Program-made: the position numbers and the translations under genes
The notes under the pieces: generated by a model
Database searches by the model: none
Seen by the model: only the letters and a program-made list of their open reading frames with translations
Told to the model about the DNA's origin: nothing
In this document: one piece after another, positions 29,034-41,499 of the stretch
Layout of the letters: every line of letters starts with the position of its first letter
How positions within the stretch are numbered: the first letter of the stretch is position 1
Assembly: GCF_027596085.1 (NCBI RefSeq)
Contig: NC_072464.1
Location: 18,904,624 to 18,968,623, forward strand
Direction: 5' to 3'
Origin: Anoplopoma fimbria
Taxonomy: Eukaryota; Chordata; Actinopteri; Perciformes; Anoplopomatidae
DNA length: 64,000 bases

Positions 29034-29579
29034 GTAAGAGCTGAGATTCTAGTGTAAATGTTCCTACTGAAGTGCAATTTTTTTCCTTTCCATGTTTATA
29101 TTTTTGGTGACTGCCAATTTAAAAAAATAAATAAACATGAAGCTACATTGAAAACTTTGTGAGCATAATCAAACTAATGAAAACTGTCTTTCGCATATTT
29201 TCAGCACCTGTTGGAGAGATGGTAGATCACTGTGGGTGTAACAAACCCACATTCCAGTAATAGAGCCTTTTGGTTGCTTTGGTTTGTTTTCCTTGGATGA
29301 CTCCTTACCCCTGGGTGAGGACTCTGGTAATTCACATGGGAGAATGTAGGGGTTGATGTCATGTGTTCCAGCTTTAAGAGCGGGAAAAAGAAAAAAAAAG
29401 ACACAAAGACAGAGATAGAGGTAAATATGGGATGCAATGCTGCCCTCTGCTGTTAGGTAGGACAATGATCAAATCTGACTTCTGGTCAGAGAAACGGCCT
29501 TTTTTACTAAATTATGACTGGCATTAAATGGACTTACCTCCCATGCATGAAGGCCAAATGAAACATAACACTAAGGCGT

Positions 29580-29665
29580 AATGACAAACCTCAAAAAATG
29601 TAATACATTTACTCAAGCACTGTACTTTGATAAGGACAATTTTTAGGTTCTTATTCTTAACTTGC
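29580..29665. mobile_element. Fragment of the same repeat family as 32945-33370
   Basis: The string tttactcaagcactgtactt followed by aaggacaatttttaggttc is the reverse-oriented terminal part of the AGTACTTGAGTAAA repeat. It is short and diverged. Confidence 0.5.
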
Positions 29666-31008
29666 CCTGTTCTTCCACTACGACTCAGAGTGGGTTTTTT
29701 ATGTTGGTGGGATGGTGGGATGGAGAAAAAAAAGGGGGGAAGAAGGATGTAGGAGGGAGGGGAAGTTAGATAGCCACCAGTTGATAGAAATGTATCAGCC
29801 AGCTGGCCAGCAGCCACAGAACTGTGGAGCTCTCCCTGATCTCTGGCTCAGAGAAAATACAACAGCCAGAGGCTAGAGGGGGGCTGAAAAGGGTCTATTT
29901 GCATTGCAGCTCACAGGGCAGTCGTGTTTTGTTGCAGTTATTATAAATATTACAATAGTCTATGTTCTTCAACAGTTGATAACGTGAGAGCTAATGGTTT
30001 TCAAGTTTGTGAGTCTGACTTGCACCTGCGACTTTGCAAACACGTTACTTTGTGTGGTGAGTTCTTAATAATAGTTTGAAGTACAATAAGAATCCAAGTG
30101 AACGAGATTGACTTTAAATAATACAATGCATGGTCTATGGTTTTATTCTGAATTTACACATAAATTCGCCGAAACCAGGACGGATCACAGTGCCTCATGC
30201 CCTGTGGGCATTATAAGCCTACAGACAAAAACATAAAACATCTGTTACCCATATTTTGTGAAGCTTCCAAGAGGAGCAATCCGAGGTTACTCTGAGAAGG
30301 TCATCACTTCAATCTCTGTCTCTCTCCAGCCCATCTCTCTCTCCGTCCTCCTCCTGCTCTCTTTCAGTAGCTCCTATTGCGCATCAAAGCCTCAACACTC
30401 TGGTCCTATGGAGCAGGAATCTCCCTACTGTGTAAACAGCACTCCAGTCCTTCCCAACTGTGAAACAGATTGAATTTGAACCTGCGTGTGAACCTTAACA
30501 TTGATACTATATTCAGCCAAAGGGACATTAGGGTGTGAGCGGAAAGAGGTTTATCGTTTTGCGGGTCTAATTTACCCAAAGATGGAGAATGATCATCAAT
30601 TTTTAGGATTAGGAGTTGAGATGGTATCGATCTGAAGTGTTTATGTATGTTTAACTCTGCATGACAGGTACACACAATTCACCATAAAGTATTTTGGACA
30701 GATCATATAGGTAAATCATACTTATTTAACGGTTTCTAAATGAATTATGAGACCTACTGCCAGAAAAAGTTGAATTCAAACTGCGTGGATGAATTAAGGC
30801 CCTCTGTGAAGACAGTAATATGTTTCCAAAATGTCGCTTTTTTTATTCTCACTCTCCATTTTTGGAAGACGAAGTGTGTCTTCCAGACAACAGAGGAGAG
30901 GGTGAGAGGGGTTGGAGAGGCGAGAAGGGTTTATTTTGGAAGAACAAAGAGGGGTTGGTAGATCTAGATAGCATGCCATCAAAGGCAGGGGTAGATGACA
31001 AGCAGAGA

Positions 31009-31132
<124 letters not shown>

Positions 31133-31273
31133 AAAATAAGGGAGTGTGATTGTGTCTCTACTATCTACAGCACGTGGGCACTTTTATGAAGTGTGGGTTT
31201 GTCTAGCGAGGACTTGGCATTGAGGATCAACCCTGTCTATGAATGTTCATAATGGACCCACTTAAGCGTACAG

Positions 31274-31275
<2 letters not shown>

Positions 31276-31320
<45 letters not shown>
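31276..31320. repeat. (AC)n microsatellite, about 45 bp
   Basis: An AC run that is the reverse complement of the nearby 31011-31131 GT array, so the pair could fold as a long hairpin. Confidence 0.98.
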
Positions 31321-31327
<7 letters not shown>

Positions 31328-32944
31328 ACTGCAATACACACACTCATAAGGCTGATTATTCTGCTACATAAATATTGCTTAACAGGCAGATAAGGGCGCC
31401 GCCTGGTGGGTATAAAGAGTAGTGTCACCTTAGCTGGATGTTTTAATGTATCACAACATCTGCATTTCATGAACTCTAGGGCTTAAATGATCATGTGCAC
31501 AACATATATTTTTACATCAACGTCTCCCTTAATTTAATTGTGTAATGTGCCTCCTTCAGCGCTTTATTGTAGCTAAATGAACAATTCAGTTGTTCTATAT
31601 ACTAGAAGTGTAGCTATGGTTTTGACCTCTTTAGTCTTTTTCCTTCTCCACACACTTTGTAAAAGGTGAAGATGTGCCAGAAACTCCCATTCTGCTTTTA
31701 CAGGTAAATGATGCATACGATTTAACATCATTGTAGAAACATTTCCCATCAAATGACCTTGCGAGCATCTTTGGAAACTGGATTGCAGAATAGATTTTGG
31801 TGTGTTTGCGCAATGCTTGGCCCCAATATTAGTTTGTCAAGGCAATTTGTCAGGCAATTCTCAAATCTTTTTTTTTTTCAAAGAGATCTGGACAGACTGC
31901 TTTTCAATTTTCTGATGAAAGTATGTCAAGAAGAATTGAAGGACAGTCATACAGACCTTATGGATATTAATAAGATAAAGACGTATTTGGAATTCTGACA
32001 TTTCGAACATTTGGGACATTAATGAGTAAGAGATCAGAATAGTTCAGTCTGGTCATATCAGAGCCCACAGTAAGCTGTACAGTATTGTTGTATTTTTAAA
32101 TTATTTCCAGATGTCTGTTTGATTCTTCGTGTCTTAATACCACAGTGTGTGTGTGTGTGTGTTTGTGTGTGTGCGTGAGACGGAGCCTATATCTGTGTGT
32201 GTCCCCATCCGTCTTTTGGCTGCTCCAGATAAGAGCATCAAAGCGTTCGAATGCTTATCGTACCCTTGTTCTAATTATAGCAGTGAGCCACAACAGAAAA
32301 GGACAGAACTGCAGGCTGGTTTTATAGAAGAGGAACGGCCTACATCCACCCGTAACTCTGTGTGTATATGTGTGTGTGAGTCTGTGTGTGTGTGTGAGAA
32401 AAAGAGACAGAGAGAGATCACAGCCTTTGATCACCTGGCGGTGTTTGATTGGATTGGTGCAGCATTAAAGCCCTGTTTTGATATCGCTGTTTCTAGTCTT
32501 TTGTTACATGATTCAAAAGGAAGCAGCAGGTGGGGTTGTTCAACACCAGATGCTGCTTTTGTCTCGTTACATGTTACATGTGCCGGAACATGGTGGCCAC
32601 ATTAGCTTTGTCCGCTCCTGCTACAAAGCTGGTGTCCATAATTTCTTTTAATTGACTAGTTGTTGGTGATGTATCCAGCTGTGTATGAACACACAAACCT
32701 GAACATTTATGTGTTAAATGATCAGAGCTGCTCACCATGCCGTATTTTTTGATCACCTTTTGTGCTCATTTACACAGACAATGAGAGCCTATTCAAAGCA
32801 GATCTTGTCAACATTATATCGTGTTTTCTCACAGCAAAATCGAGCATTTTCCAAGCAAAGCTTTTGCTGCTGCAGAATATGACCATTACAAAAAAATTAC
32901 ATAAAACCATAACCCTTTTCTAGTGACAGAAGGAGCTTTTAGAT

Positions 32945-33370
32945 CACTACTTAAGTAGTAAAAGTAACATTAATGCTGTAAAAGATAAAATAAATGAAGC
33001 AAAAGTACAAACGCTTAATATAAAATGTATTACCTACAGTAATGCAGAATCGTTATGCAGATAAATAATTAAATAATTAATATTGTAGCTGGTGCAGGTT
33101 AAGCTAATTGTAACTACTGTATACACTGTCTGATGTTTTGATTTGCAACAGCATTGTAAGATCCTCATCATTAGTATGTTTCAGCTGTAAAATCTGCAAA
33201 GTAGCAACAATAGCTGATTAATGTAGTGAAGTAAAAAGTACAATAACTAATTTTAATTGTAGTATAGGAGAAGCATAAAGTAGCAGAGAATATGTGCTGC
33301 AAATACAAATAATTAACAATAGCATCTTAGAACAGTACTTGAGTAAATGTAGTTACTTTTCAATACTGTG
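32945..33370. mobile_element. Dispersed fish repeat, nearly full-length copy
   Basis: The copy starts with acttaagtagtaaaagtaac, passes attaatattgtagctggtgc and gtagtgaagtaaaaagtaca, and ends agtacttgagtaaatgtag. These are hallmarks of a very widespread teleost nonautonomous repeat. Shorter relatives are seen at 29580-29665 (opposite orientation) and 45825-45960. Confidence 0.7.
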
Positions 33371-33632
33371 CTTTTTTTATTTCTAGGCCATTTTTAATGA
33401 TGAATAGCTGATTTGAATCTTAGCCATAATACCCAGCATCCCAGTTGGGTAATAAACGTGTATCTTCTCAATTCTAAGTGTGTGTTAGTGTATGCAGCTT
33501 AGCAGAACTGCACAGATAGCTGCATATTTCTCAATGAGAGGAAGACTCGTTGATGATATATGAACTGCCCCATTCACTGGTGTTAACAATCCTGCTTTGT
33601 CATGGGTGGGAAAATATGTGAATATCTCCTAA

Positions 33633-33635
33633 GTG

Positions 33636-33691
<56 letters not shown>

Positions 33692-33838
33692 TGTGTGTGT
33701 GTATGTCTGTGTGTGTGTGCACCACTATCAGCAACTCCATGGCCACGCAGCTGCAGACGAGAGGAGGAGAGAGTCTGTGACATTCACAGTGACCCACCTG
33801 TTTGTGTGTATGAGTGTGTGTGTGTGTGTGTGTCTGTC

Positions 33839-33882
<44 letters not shown>

Positions 33883-33904
33883 TGTCTGTCTGTCTGTCTG
33901 TCTC
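33633..33904. repeat. Compound (GT)n / (TCTG)n microsatellite cluster
   Basis: GT arrays at 33633-33719 and 33811-33879 are interrupted by ctgt and tatg variants and end in five TCTG copies (33881-33904). The spacer at 33720-33810 is ordinary sequence. Confidence 0.96.
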
Positions 33905-34067
33905 AGTGTGTGTGATCCCACCTGCCCCTCTCTCACTCGATCCTCTCTAGATTGCATTTTGTCCCCACCTGCCTGCGTCGGCCGTCCTAATCCCTCCCAC
34001 CGGCTTTGACAGACACGTCTGCGATAAGACACGACACCCAATCCCTTTATTACTGTTTGATCTGCAT

Positions 34068-34070
<3 letters not shown>

Positions 34071-34135
<65 letters not shown>
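34071..34135. repeat. (AC)n microsatellite, about 65 bp
   Basis: An uninterrupted AC run in inverted orientation relative to the GT arrays 170-440 bp upstream. Confidence 0.99.
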
Positions 34136-34137
<2 letters not shown>

Positions 34138-37100
34138 CTCAGAAGCAGATTCCCCTTTTAATACCTTTAAAAGGCAGACTAAAACAGTCAAGAAAAGGCA
34201 GCTGTAAGAGAAATAAAAATTCAATTTCTTTATTTTTCATCAATATTTGTCTAAGTCTGGTAATCACTTATGAAACTTTCGAAACAAACCTGTTCATTTC
34301 AAACCACATTTCATTAAATAATGAGTGCAGATGCATGCTGGAAAAACATTTTTCATAAAGCTTTTTCAACTTCTCAGCTAGCTTAAAATCACATAAACCT
34401 TATCCTATTTTTCTTAATATATTTTAATTAATATGCATTTCTTATATGCAGTCGTTTATCTTATTTATGGGCTTTTAACAGGTACAAATTAACAAACACT
34501 TTCTGATAAACCTGTTTGCACTTTTGCTCACTTTTGCTCTTTATCAGACAAGTTTATCAGAGAAATGTTATTTTATGCATTTTGAATGCTTTTTCCTTAA
34601 CATCCTCTCAATGTTTTGTAATTCTTAATATATTAATTAGTAATAGTGAAGCATTTTTATCATTGATATTACAGTTAATTTTCTGCATGATTTACATGTG
34701 TGTGTGCTTGTGTTGTATGTGAACACCAATAAACCACAAAGGCTTTAGAGCATTTCAGGTTCTTTACCCTGATCACTCCCACTGTCCTGCTGGCAGACCT
34801 GGAGTTAGCTGATGGGAGAATTCTGTCACTAAAGCTAATATTAGTCAGAGGTCTCAGAAACCTTCACTCCTCCTCTCTTCAGTCATTCTGCTGATATGTC
34901 ATCCCACGGTTTCACTGGAACTAATTAAATGTTAGGATGAGGTGGTGAAGACGCCTGATGACAGGAAATGTCACCAGCAAGCCCTTCATGATAAATATTT
35001 CCACTCAGTCTGAGTTCATTTAAAGCTGGATGTGAGTGCCCTCCAGTGGTCAACTTGTTAAGTGTGTTTTCCAAATTTACATGTTGAGAATGTTTGTTTT
35101 AGATTTCTTGGCTGTTTGAAAAGACATTGCCCTGTTTCCTGTATAAATCATAAAAGGCTAAATGAATGAAACTGTCTAAATTATACGGTCCAGTTTGCAA
35201 GTATATGTTTAAAATGAAATGTTTTAATCGAGCTTTCAAAACCACCTTTGAAAATCTCGAGGTCCTTTTTTACTTCTTAAACTTTCTAAAAACACTTACA
35301 ATGCATGTCTGCTATACAGAAACAAATAAAAAAAAGTGCATTGATTGACAAAGAGTGTCTCTCTTTTCAGATCTGATTTTGTTTCTGAATTTAAAACAGA
35401 TAAATAGTTTTAATTTTTAAAAGGCTAACGCTGCTCAGGAACTTAAAATGGAAGCTTTTTTATAAACAATATATATATAATAACACCTTTTGTAACAATA
35501 GTCACAAAGGTCAAGACAGGCATTGTGAATGTATTAGCGTGTTCCAACTCTGTGCAGCATAATAATAAAATGCTACATAACTTTGTTTTGTGTAGCTTCT
35601 CCAAGTAAATTTTCTAAAAACAAGTAAGAGTAAGATGTATTTTTGATTGAATGAAATTTTGAGACAGAGTGCAATGCTTTGAGAATCAATTTGTTACGAT
35701 CAGATCAGGTAAAAACATTTTTTTTAATTTAATATGCTTATAAAGAAGACCAATTAAATTTGTTGCAGCCGCTACAATTTCACTAAATCACCACTAGGAG
35801 GCAAACTAGCCACAGGAAATGGAGAGATTCATTTAAATGTTTTTCCCTTTAGGTGTCTTCTTACATAATACAGAATATGCACACTGCAGCCATCATTTTT
35901 GAAGATGTTTTGCTATTTTTTTACTGTCAGCTCCGTCAGCAGTAGACTTTGAAAACCGAGGCAATATACCATAGATGTTGAGTTTGATATTGCTGTGAAC
36001 ATCACCCCAGATTAAACACATACATACTGTAGGGTGAAAAGGTATGGGCATGGTGCAGAATGAAATGGAAGAGAATATGACAATAATATACAAATCAAAG
36101 ACAAGCAGCATATATTGTCAGTTTATACTCTGATAGTTGAAATGACTAAATTCATCGTTTTCAGATGTGTTGACAGCACTGGGTGTTCTGTGTGTCTGGA
36201 TAATTTACACATCGGATGGCACATTCATCCTGACATGAATAATCTGAGTGAACATCTGGAACAGAAAACAACTCTACTTTAGTGTAGACAGCGCAAAGTA
36301 GACATCTTGCATATGTGTATTGTATTTACTGTAGTTGATTGTTTATTGCGTTTGTTTCTTTATAATATTTTATTTCTGATTTATATCTTTGAATGTCCTT
36401 ATTTCATTTGTTGCCAGATTTATGTGACATGGCAGCTACAACATTACATATTCCGTATGTGAATTTCCCACCCAGGTCGTTTTTAAACCCAAATGCTTCT
36501 GTCTTCCTCTGCCAGCCTTTTTATTTTCTATCACTGTACATGAGTCACTTATCTCCCTACGCCTATTATTGTCTACTGATTTTCTCACTCCCTCTCTTTA
36601 ACTTGAGCAAACATATGGAGAAACACTTCCTAAATACTAACCTTACCAACGTCTTGCACAATTATTTAAAAACATTTTTCTTTTCAATTTTGATGTTCTG
36701 TTATATTCACAAAATCTGCCTGTTCTACTCTGAGAATCTGGCCCACATTTGCAGATCTAACTTTCATCAACCTGTTACTGTGCTTGTTGGACCATTATGT
36801 TCTGAGGTAGACAGTGGAATTAGTCGTATGACCCAACAGTGCACCCGAATCCCAGAATATCTAAAGCTCACATTACAGAAAGATAGCAGAAACTTAAAGT
36901 CAATTTAATCGTAACTGGGTTGATTTTCAAACAGCTCACAAAAGTCAGCTGGGAGGGTATTTGTGGATTTAGGGTTACTATTGGGTGCTATAAAAAAACA
37001 TTTGATTAGAAATGTTAATTACCAAAATAAGCCTTCACTCTGACAATAGTTAAAGGTGATAATGTGACTCTGTGAGTAGCAGTGGCCAGAAACACAACAA

Positions 37101-37640
37101 AAGATTTCTTTTAAAGTTCTCCCACGCAGTAAAGCAGTTTCCCATAGCTCTACCCCCTCATCATCTAACCTTATGATTCTAAGACTCATCTTTTTCCCTC
37201 TATACCCAAACAGTGATGTAGAGTCAGGAAATCCTGAGGTTTCATGTCTAATACATTGAGATTATTCCTCTGTAACATCCGGTTGTGTTTTGTTTGATTA
37301 GGGATGAAAGAGGTTCTTTTATCCACCACCTGATTTATGTTTTGTTGGATCAAACATTGGCATGATCAAACGAGTTTGTGTGAAATGGTAGGCACTGCGG
37401 TTTTGGGACATTATTGTCTTTCATCTGAAATTTGCAAAGTTAGCTTTAAATTGCCTACTTACTTAAGTCTTTCTTCTGGTTCAGGTGTTGTTTTGGTTGA
37501 TGATTTTACTAAAAGACGGCTTATTGCCCACTGATAATGATGACTGTCAGGCCTGTATTGAGCTTGATCATCAACATGATATACAATGATGGTGTTGATG
37601 ACAATTAGATTAAGCTGACGGTGTCTATTGAAGTAACAGT

Positions 37641-37674
37641 GATGATGATGATCATGATCATGATCATGATGATC
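37641..37674. repeat. (GATGAT/GATCAT)n self-complementary repeat
   Basis: A GAT run passes into ATCATGATCATGATCATGAT, a 20-base perfect palindrome made of repeated TGATCA sites. Confidence 0.95.
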
Positions 37675-39439
37675 AAAGTTTTGTTGTGAGGTAACTTGTG
37701 ATAGTTTCCCAAAGTTGTTGTTTTGTAGCACAAACCTAACTTTTTTTTTGTTGCGTAATGATGGGAAAAAATGCAATGTTGGCACAAAACACACTAACAA
37801 TTGAAATACAATTGTTTGAAATTCATGCTCAGTGATGCAAAGATTTTTTTTAATTTGTGTCCATGTACACGAATCAATAGATTGAACTGTTGTGACTATT
37901 CCAGGAACTGCCGTGAGACTGTGTTGATATGTTGCACTTCATTATATGTGTGTGTTGCTTGGTGGGTCTGTTTTTATCATACATTTGGATACATTACTGG
38001 ATCCTTGTTCACCTTTTAACAAAAGCTTTTAGACTAATTGGATACAATTTTATTTCACATTGCCTTTATGTAAGCTGTATTGTGCTGAACTCAATACATT
38101 CCCACTGAGATTGACCCAACTAAAATTCAGTCAAACATATCTATGGGATTAGGAAAATGGGAAGAAAAGAAAAGCTATTGGATATCTCTCTTGCGTCTTT
38201 CCATATACATAAAAAAATATATCCTGTAAAACCACTCAGGATGGAACTTGTTGAATAAATTAACCTTTAAAGCCATGGCATATCTCAAAATATAAAGGAA
38301 AATGTAAAGTAAATATTTGCACAGTTGGGATTTCAAGAAATTGCAATATGGGACAAGAAAGGAGAATGACATCATAAACGCAGGAAATTACAGATATATA
38401 TTTTTACAATCAAGCAAAGTGGCAAAGCCCATTCTGATGACTCCAGACACTTTCAATGCTATTTGTATGTGTTTCTAAAAGCTGAATGGAAAGATCAGGC
38501 AACAGTCATGTAACATAGTGAAAGGATGCCAGTTCTGCTGAGGGTAATTGGATCACCCATGGAGGTTTTCCTGAGACACACAATGCTCCAGTAGCTGAGT
38601 GCAGGATTAAAACTGCGACCTATGGACTCACTACTGCAACAAATCTGCAATGATTCCATGGCAGACAATAAATGCTTTCATGTTATTTCAGTCAGAATGG
38701 TAATACCATCTTTGATAGAAAGTAGTGGCCAAAGGGATATTTATTCCAATAATCCATATAAACTTTAAGACCCTTACACCCAAGAAAACTGCTTGTAAAA
38801 TGCCACACCACGTGCAGGTTTTGATGCTTACGGATCAGAGAATAAATTATGTCTTAGTTTATTAAATGTAGTGTCTCACACACACAATGTTTGCCCGTTG
38901 GTTCCTCAACAACAAGTAAATGTAGTTCATTCCAGGTGATGTTTATATTTGAAAATGAGCTCATAACTGGCATCAAACATTGCATGGTTCAAATTTTAAG
39001 TTTAGTACGGCCAGAGCTGGCACCAACTCTTTGTACAGATTTATTTCCAACAACTCTTCAGGGAACATTTTTGTGTGAACGTTTGGGGAAAGAGTGTTTT
39101 TATGGTTTCAAATATGTTGGAACCAGTTTGGTTGACCTTGTTTGACACAATTTCCAGATTTGTTTACTTGGTGATTTTAAATGAGGTTAAGGATGTCTTT
39201 TAATATATAATTATAGAATGTGCTTCAATGCTTTTTAGAGACAAATCATCACTATGTACACATAAACAATGGTGGAAGAATATAGTTTGATCAAAGTTGT
39301 TAGTCAGTGATACCAGGACGTAAAAGTTGGCATTCAACCTGAGTACTGTATAAAGTTACAAATACTGTCTCTCTGCAGCAGTTATCTGCCTTTGTATTGA
39401 TTTTTGATGCATGAAAAATGTGAATGTCAGCCTGTGCAG

Positions 39440-39690
39440 ATCATAAAACAATGGGCTCCTGGGCCGAGAGATGCAAAAGGCCCCACCAAGACACAGACTT
39501 AACAGTTGTTTAGCCTCTTTTTGTTGTCCCTTTGTGCCTCTTTGTAGTTGTAATGTATCTATTTGTTGATTTATGAGTCTTTTTTTGTGTCTTTTTTTTA
39601 ATTATTATTGTTTTGGATCTATTTGCAGACATTTAGTGCCTTTTGGTCTTTTTGTGTTTCTTTGCGGTAATTTTAAGTCTAGTTCTGGTC
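39440..39690. repeat. Degenerate TTTGTGTCTCTTTGTAG-type tandem repeat upstream of cdk5r2
   Basis: After gggctcctgggccgag the sequence repeats variants of tttgtgcctctttgtagttg about every 20-25 bases (39527-39665). This matches a known style of decayed fish repeat. It ends about 270 bp before the candidate cdk5r2 TATA box. Confidence 0.6.
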
Positions 39691-39953
39691 GGTATGTGTC
39701 ACCAGGACGACTCTGTGTTTAACATAACTGTGACTGCTCAACATTTCCTAACAGGGAGCAGACAGACACCCCACTTCACAGATGGATATATTAACCATTA
39801 ATTAATTAATCCAATCAACATTAAGCATGCTAATTTAAGGATGATAATATGATGCAAATGTAAGTGAATAGGCCTATACACCAACATTCATCATGTCGGT
39901 CAGTGTATGTCACTACTTTTCTCACTGCTTTGAAGATTAGAACAACAACCAGG

Positions 39954-39960
39954 TATAAAT
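39954..39960 (+). promoter_or_regulatory. cdk5r2: Candidate TATA box upstream of cdk5r2
   Basis: TATAAAT in the context aggtataaatagc lies about 455 bp upstream of the cdk5r2 start codon. A start site near 39985 would give a 5'UTR of about 430 nt. Inverted CCAAT motifs (ATTGG) occur downstream, near 40062-40066 and 40089-40093; these usually sit upstream of a start site, so transcription could instead begin around 40130-40180. The two readings cannot be separated from sequence alone. Confidence 0.4.
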
Positions 39961-40143
39961 AGCACTCCAAACTGGACTAGTGGAGAAGAAACATCAAGAA
40001 TAGTACGTCTTATACCTGTAGGCACGTCAAACATCACGGAGGACCACAAACAACAGCCCCAGTGATTGGATCACTTGTTGGCTTTCTCATTGGCTGGCTC
40101 GGCTGTCACTCCTGGGCTGCACTTGCTCGGTTCGTTTAAGCCC

Positions 40144-40314
40144 ATGACTTAATGCAGGGCGACTAATCTGCCTCCTATGCACCAGCCATAAGACTGTGTC
40201 GCAGCCTGTCCCTGCTGCAGGCACCGACAGAGCATCTGCTGGAATACAAGTTGCATCCTCGTCCTCACACGGAGCATCTCGAGGTGTTAAATGGAGTTTC
40301 AATCGGTGTCGTGA
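40144..40314 (+). other. Four short upstream ORFs in the cdk5r2 leader
   Basis: Four ATGs precede the main start, each followed quickly by a stop: 40144-40152 (ATG ACT TAA), 40152-40166 (overlapping the previous stop by one base), 40177-40191 and 40291-40314. None is in frame with the main ORF to produce an extension. If the leader begins upstream of 40144, all four would be scanned first and could lower p39 translation. Only the last would remain with a start site near 40200. Confidence 0.5.
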
Positions 40315-40411
40315 CTGTTTCTCCACCTCCTCTCTCACCACCCTGCTGCAGAAGACTGCGCTTGAAGTTGCAGCATCCCTCCAAAAAAAACCGGCTCTCT
40401 CCTCCGCAGAC

Positions 40412-41299
40412 ATGGGTACCGTCCTCTCCATCTCCCCGGCCACCAAGAAGTCATCTATTATGGACGCAGAGCTCGCCGCAGAGGGACACAAAAACGACAA
40501 GAGCCTCAAGAGGCACTCCATGTTCGTCTCCCTCTCCTGGAAGAAGCTGGTGTCCAACTCGGCCAAGAAGAGTGCCAAGAAAGTGACCCCAAACCCTTTG
40601 CCCACCAGAGAGCTCCCATCCAACCAGGTGGCTCTTCTCAACACCGAGAACTCCAGGAAAACGCACCAAACCGAGGAGAAGAAACCCAAAGCGCCGATCC
40701 CGGTCCCGGTGCCGACGGTGCCAACGCAAATCAAAGACACCCTAGTCCCAAACGTGAGGCTGTCCACGGTGCAGAAGCAGCCCAGCAGCCTGTCTTTGGT
40801 GTCACCCAGGCGGATAGTCATCCAGGCGTCCACCGGGGAGCTGCTGCGCTGTTTGGGGGACTTCATGTGCCGCAGGTGCTTTAAGCTGAAAGACCTGAAC
40901 AGCGGAGAGGTGATACTATGGTTCCGCAACATCGACAGGACTCTTTTGCTCCAAGGTTGGCAGGATCAGGGCTTCATCACGCCGGCCAATGTGGTGTTTG
41001 TGTACCTGCTGTGCGAGGACACGATAGGGGACAGTGTGGAGAGTGCGTCCGAGCTGCAAGGAGCCTTCCAGACCTGCCTGTACCTGGCCTACTCCTACAT
41101 GGGCAACGAGATCTCCTACCCTCTCAAGCCCTTCATGATCGAGTCGAACAAGGATGTTTTCTGGGAGACCTCTCTCCGGATCATCAACAGGCTGAGTGCC
41201 AAGATGCTGCAGCTGAACGCAGACCCTCACTTCTTCACCCAGGTCTTCCAGGACCTGAAGAACCAGCGAGACACAAGCGAGGGGAACCTGGACCGCTGA
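40412..41299 (+). CDS. cdk5r2: Cyclin-dependent kinase 5 activator 2 (p39), intronless
   Basis: The 295-residue protein binds and activates CDK5 in neurons and is held at membranes by N-terminal myristoylation. The sequence opens MGTVLSISPATKK, with Gly2 as the myristoylation site, followed by a Lys-rich cluster (residues 44-58, WKKLVSNSAKKSAKK). A variable linker contains PIPVPVPTVP (95-104), shared with human p39. The cyclin-fold CDK5-activating domain runs from about residue 131 (SPRRIVIQASTGELLRCLGDF) through QGWQDQGFITPANVVFVYLL (181-200) and SYMGNEISYPLKPF (228-241) to DPHFFTQVFQDLKN (271-284); the C-terminus is NLDR. ASTGELLRCLGDF and FVYLLC favour p39 over p35 (cdk5r1). It is shorter than human p39 (367 residues as I recall) because the Ala/Gly/Pro-rich linkers are missing. 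The ATG is the first in frame, with G at -3 and +4. The single coding exon is normal for the family. Paralogue a or b is undetermined. Confidence 0.97.
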   Translation: MGTVLSISPATKKSSIMDAELAAEGHKNDKSLKRHSMFVSLSWKKLVSNSAKKSAKKVTPNPLPTRELPSNQVALLNTENSRKTHQTEEKKPKAPIPVPVPTVPTQIKDTLVPNVRLSTVQKQPSSLSLVSPRRIVIQASTGELLRCLGDFMCRRCFKLKDLNSGEVILWFRNIDRTLLLQGWQDQGFITPANVVFVYLLCEDTIGDSVESASELQGAFQTCLYLAYSYMGNEISYPLKPFMIESNKDVFWETSLRIINRLSAKMLQLNADPHFFTQVFQDLKNQRDTSEGNLDR

Positions 41300-41394
41300 C
41301 TGAAAGACTGGAGAAACACACTGCTGGAGGTTTTTATAAAGATGAATGTGGGTTTTTTTTTTTGCAGAATCACACACACAAATGTGGTTTTGAA

Positions 41395-41397
<3 letters not shown>

Positions 41398-41430
<33 letters not shown>

Positions 41431-41464
41431 CCAAACAGTGAAGGCTTCTCACGTCTGGGCTGAA

Positions 41465-41495
<31 letters not shown>
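41398..41495. repeat. A-run and (CT)n in the cdk5r2 3'UTR
   Basis: A run of about 32 A (41398-41429) lies 100 bp after the stop codon, and a CT run of about 29 bases (41467-41495) follows. The A-run is not preceded by AATAAA and the 3'UTR seems to continue past it. Confidence 0.95.

Positions 41496-41499
<4 letters not shown>

Noticed and set aside
40196..40411. In-frame N-terminal extension of cdk5r2 from a GTG
   Set aside because: There is no ATG in this stretch, and the family begins MGTVLS with a required Gly2 for myristoylation; ATG 40412 is in good context.
40087..40932. 281-codon antisense ORF across cdk5r2
   Set aside because: It is a shadow of the GC-rich coding strand and has no recognisable motif.
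41398..41429. A-run as the cdk5r2 mRNA end or a retroposed gene tail
   Set aside because: There is no AATAAA before it, no target-site duplication was seen, and the family is normally intronless, so a processed pseudogene is not needed.
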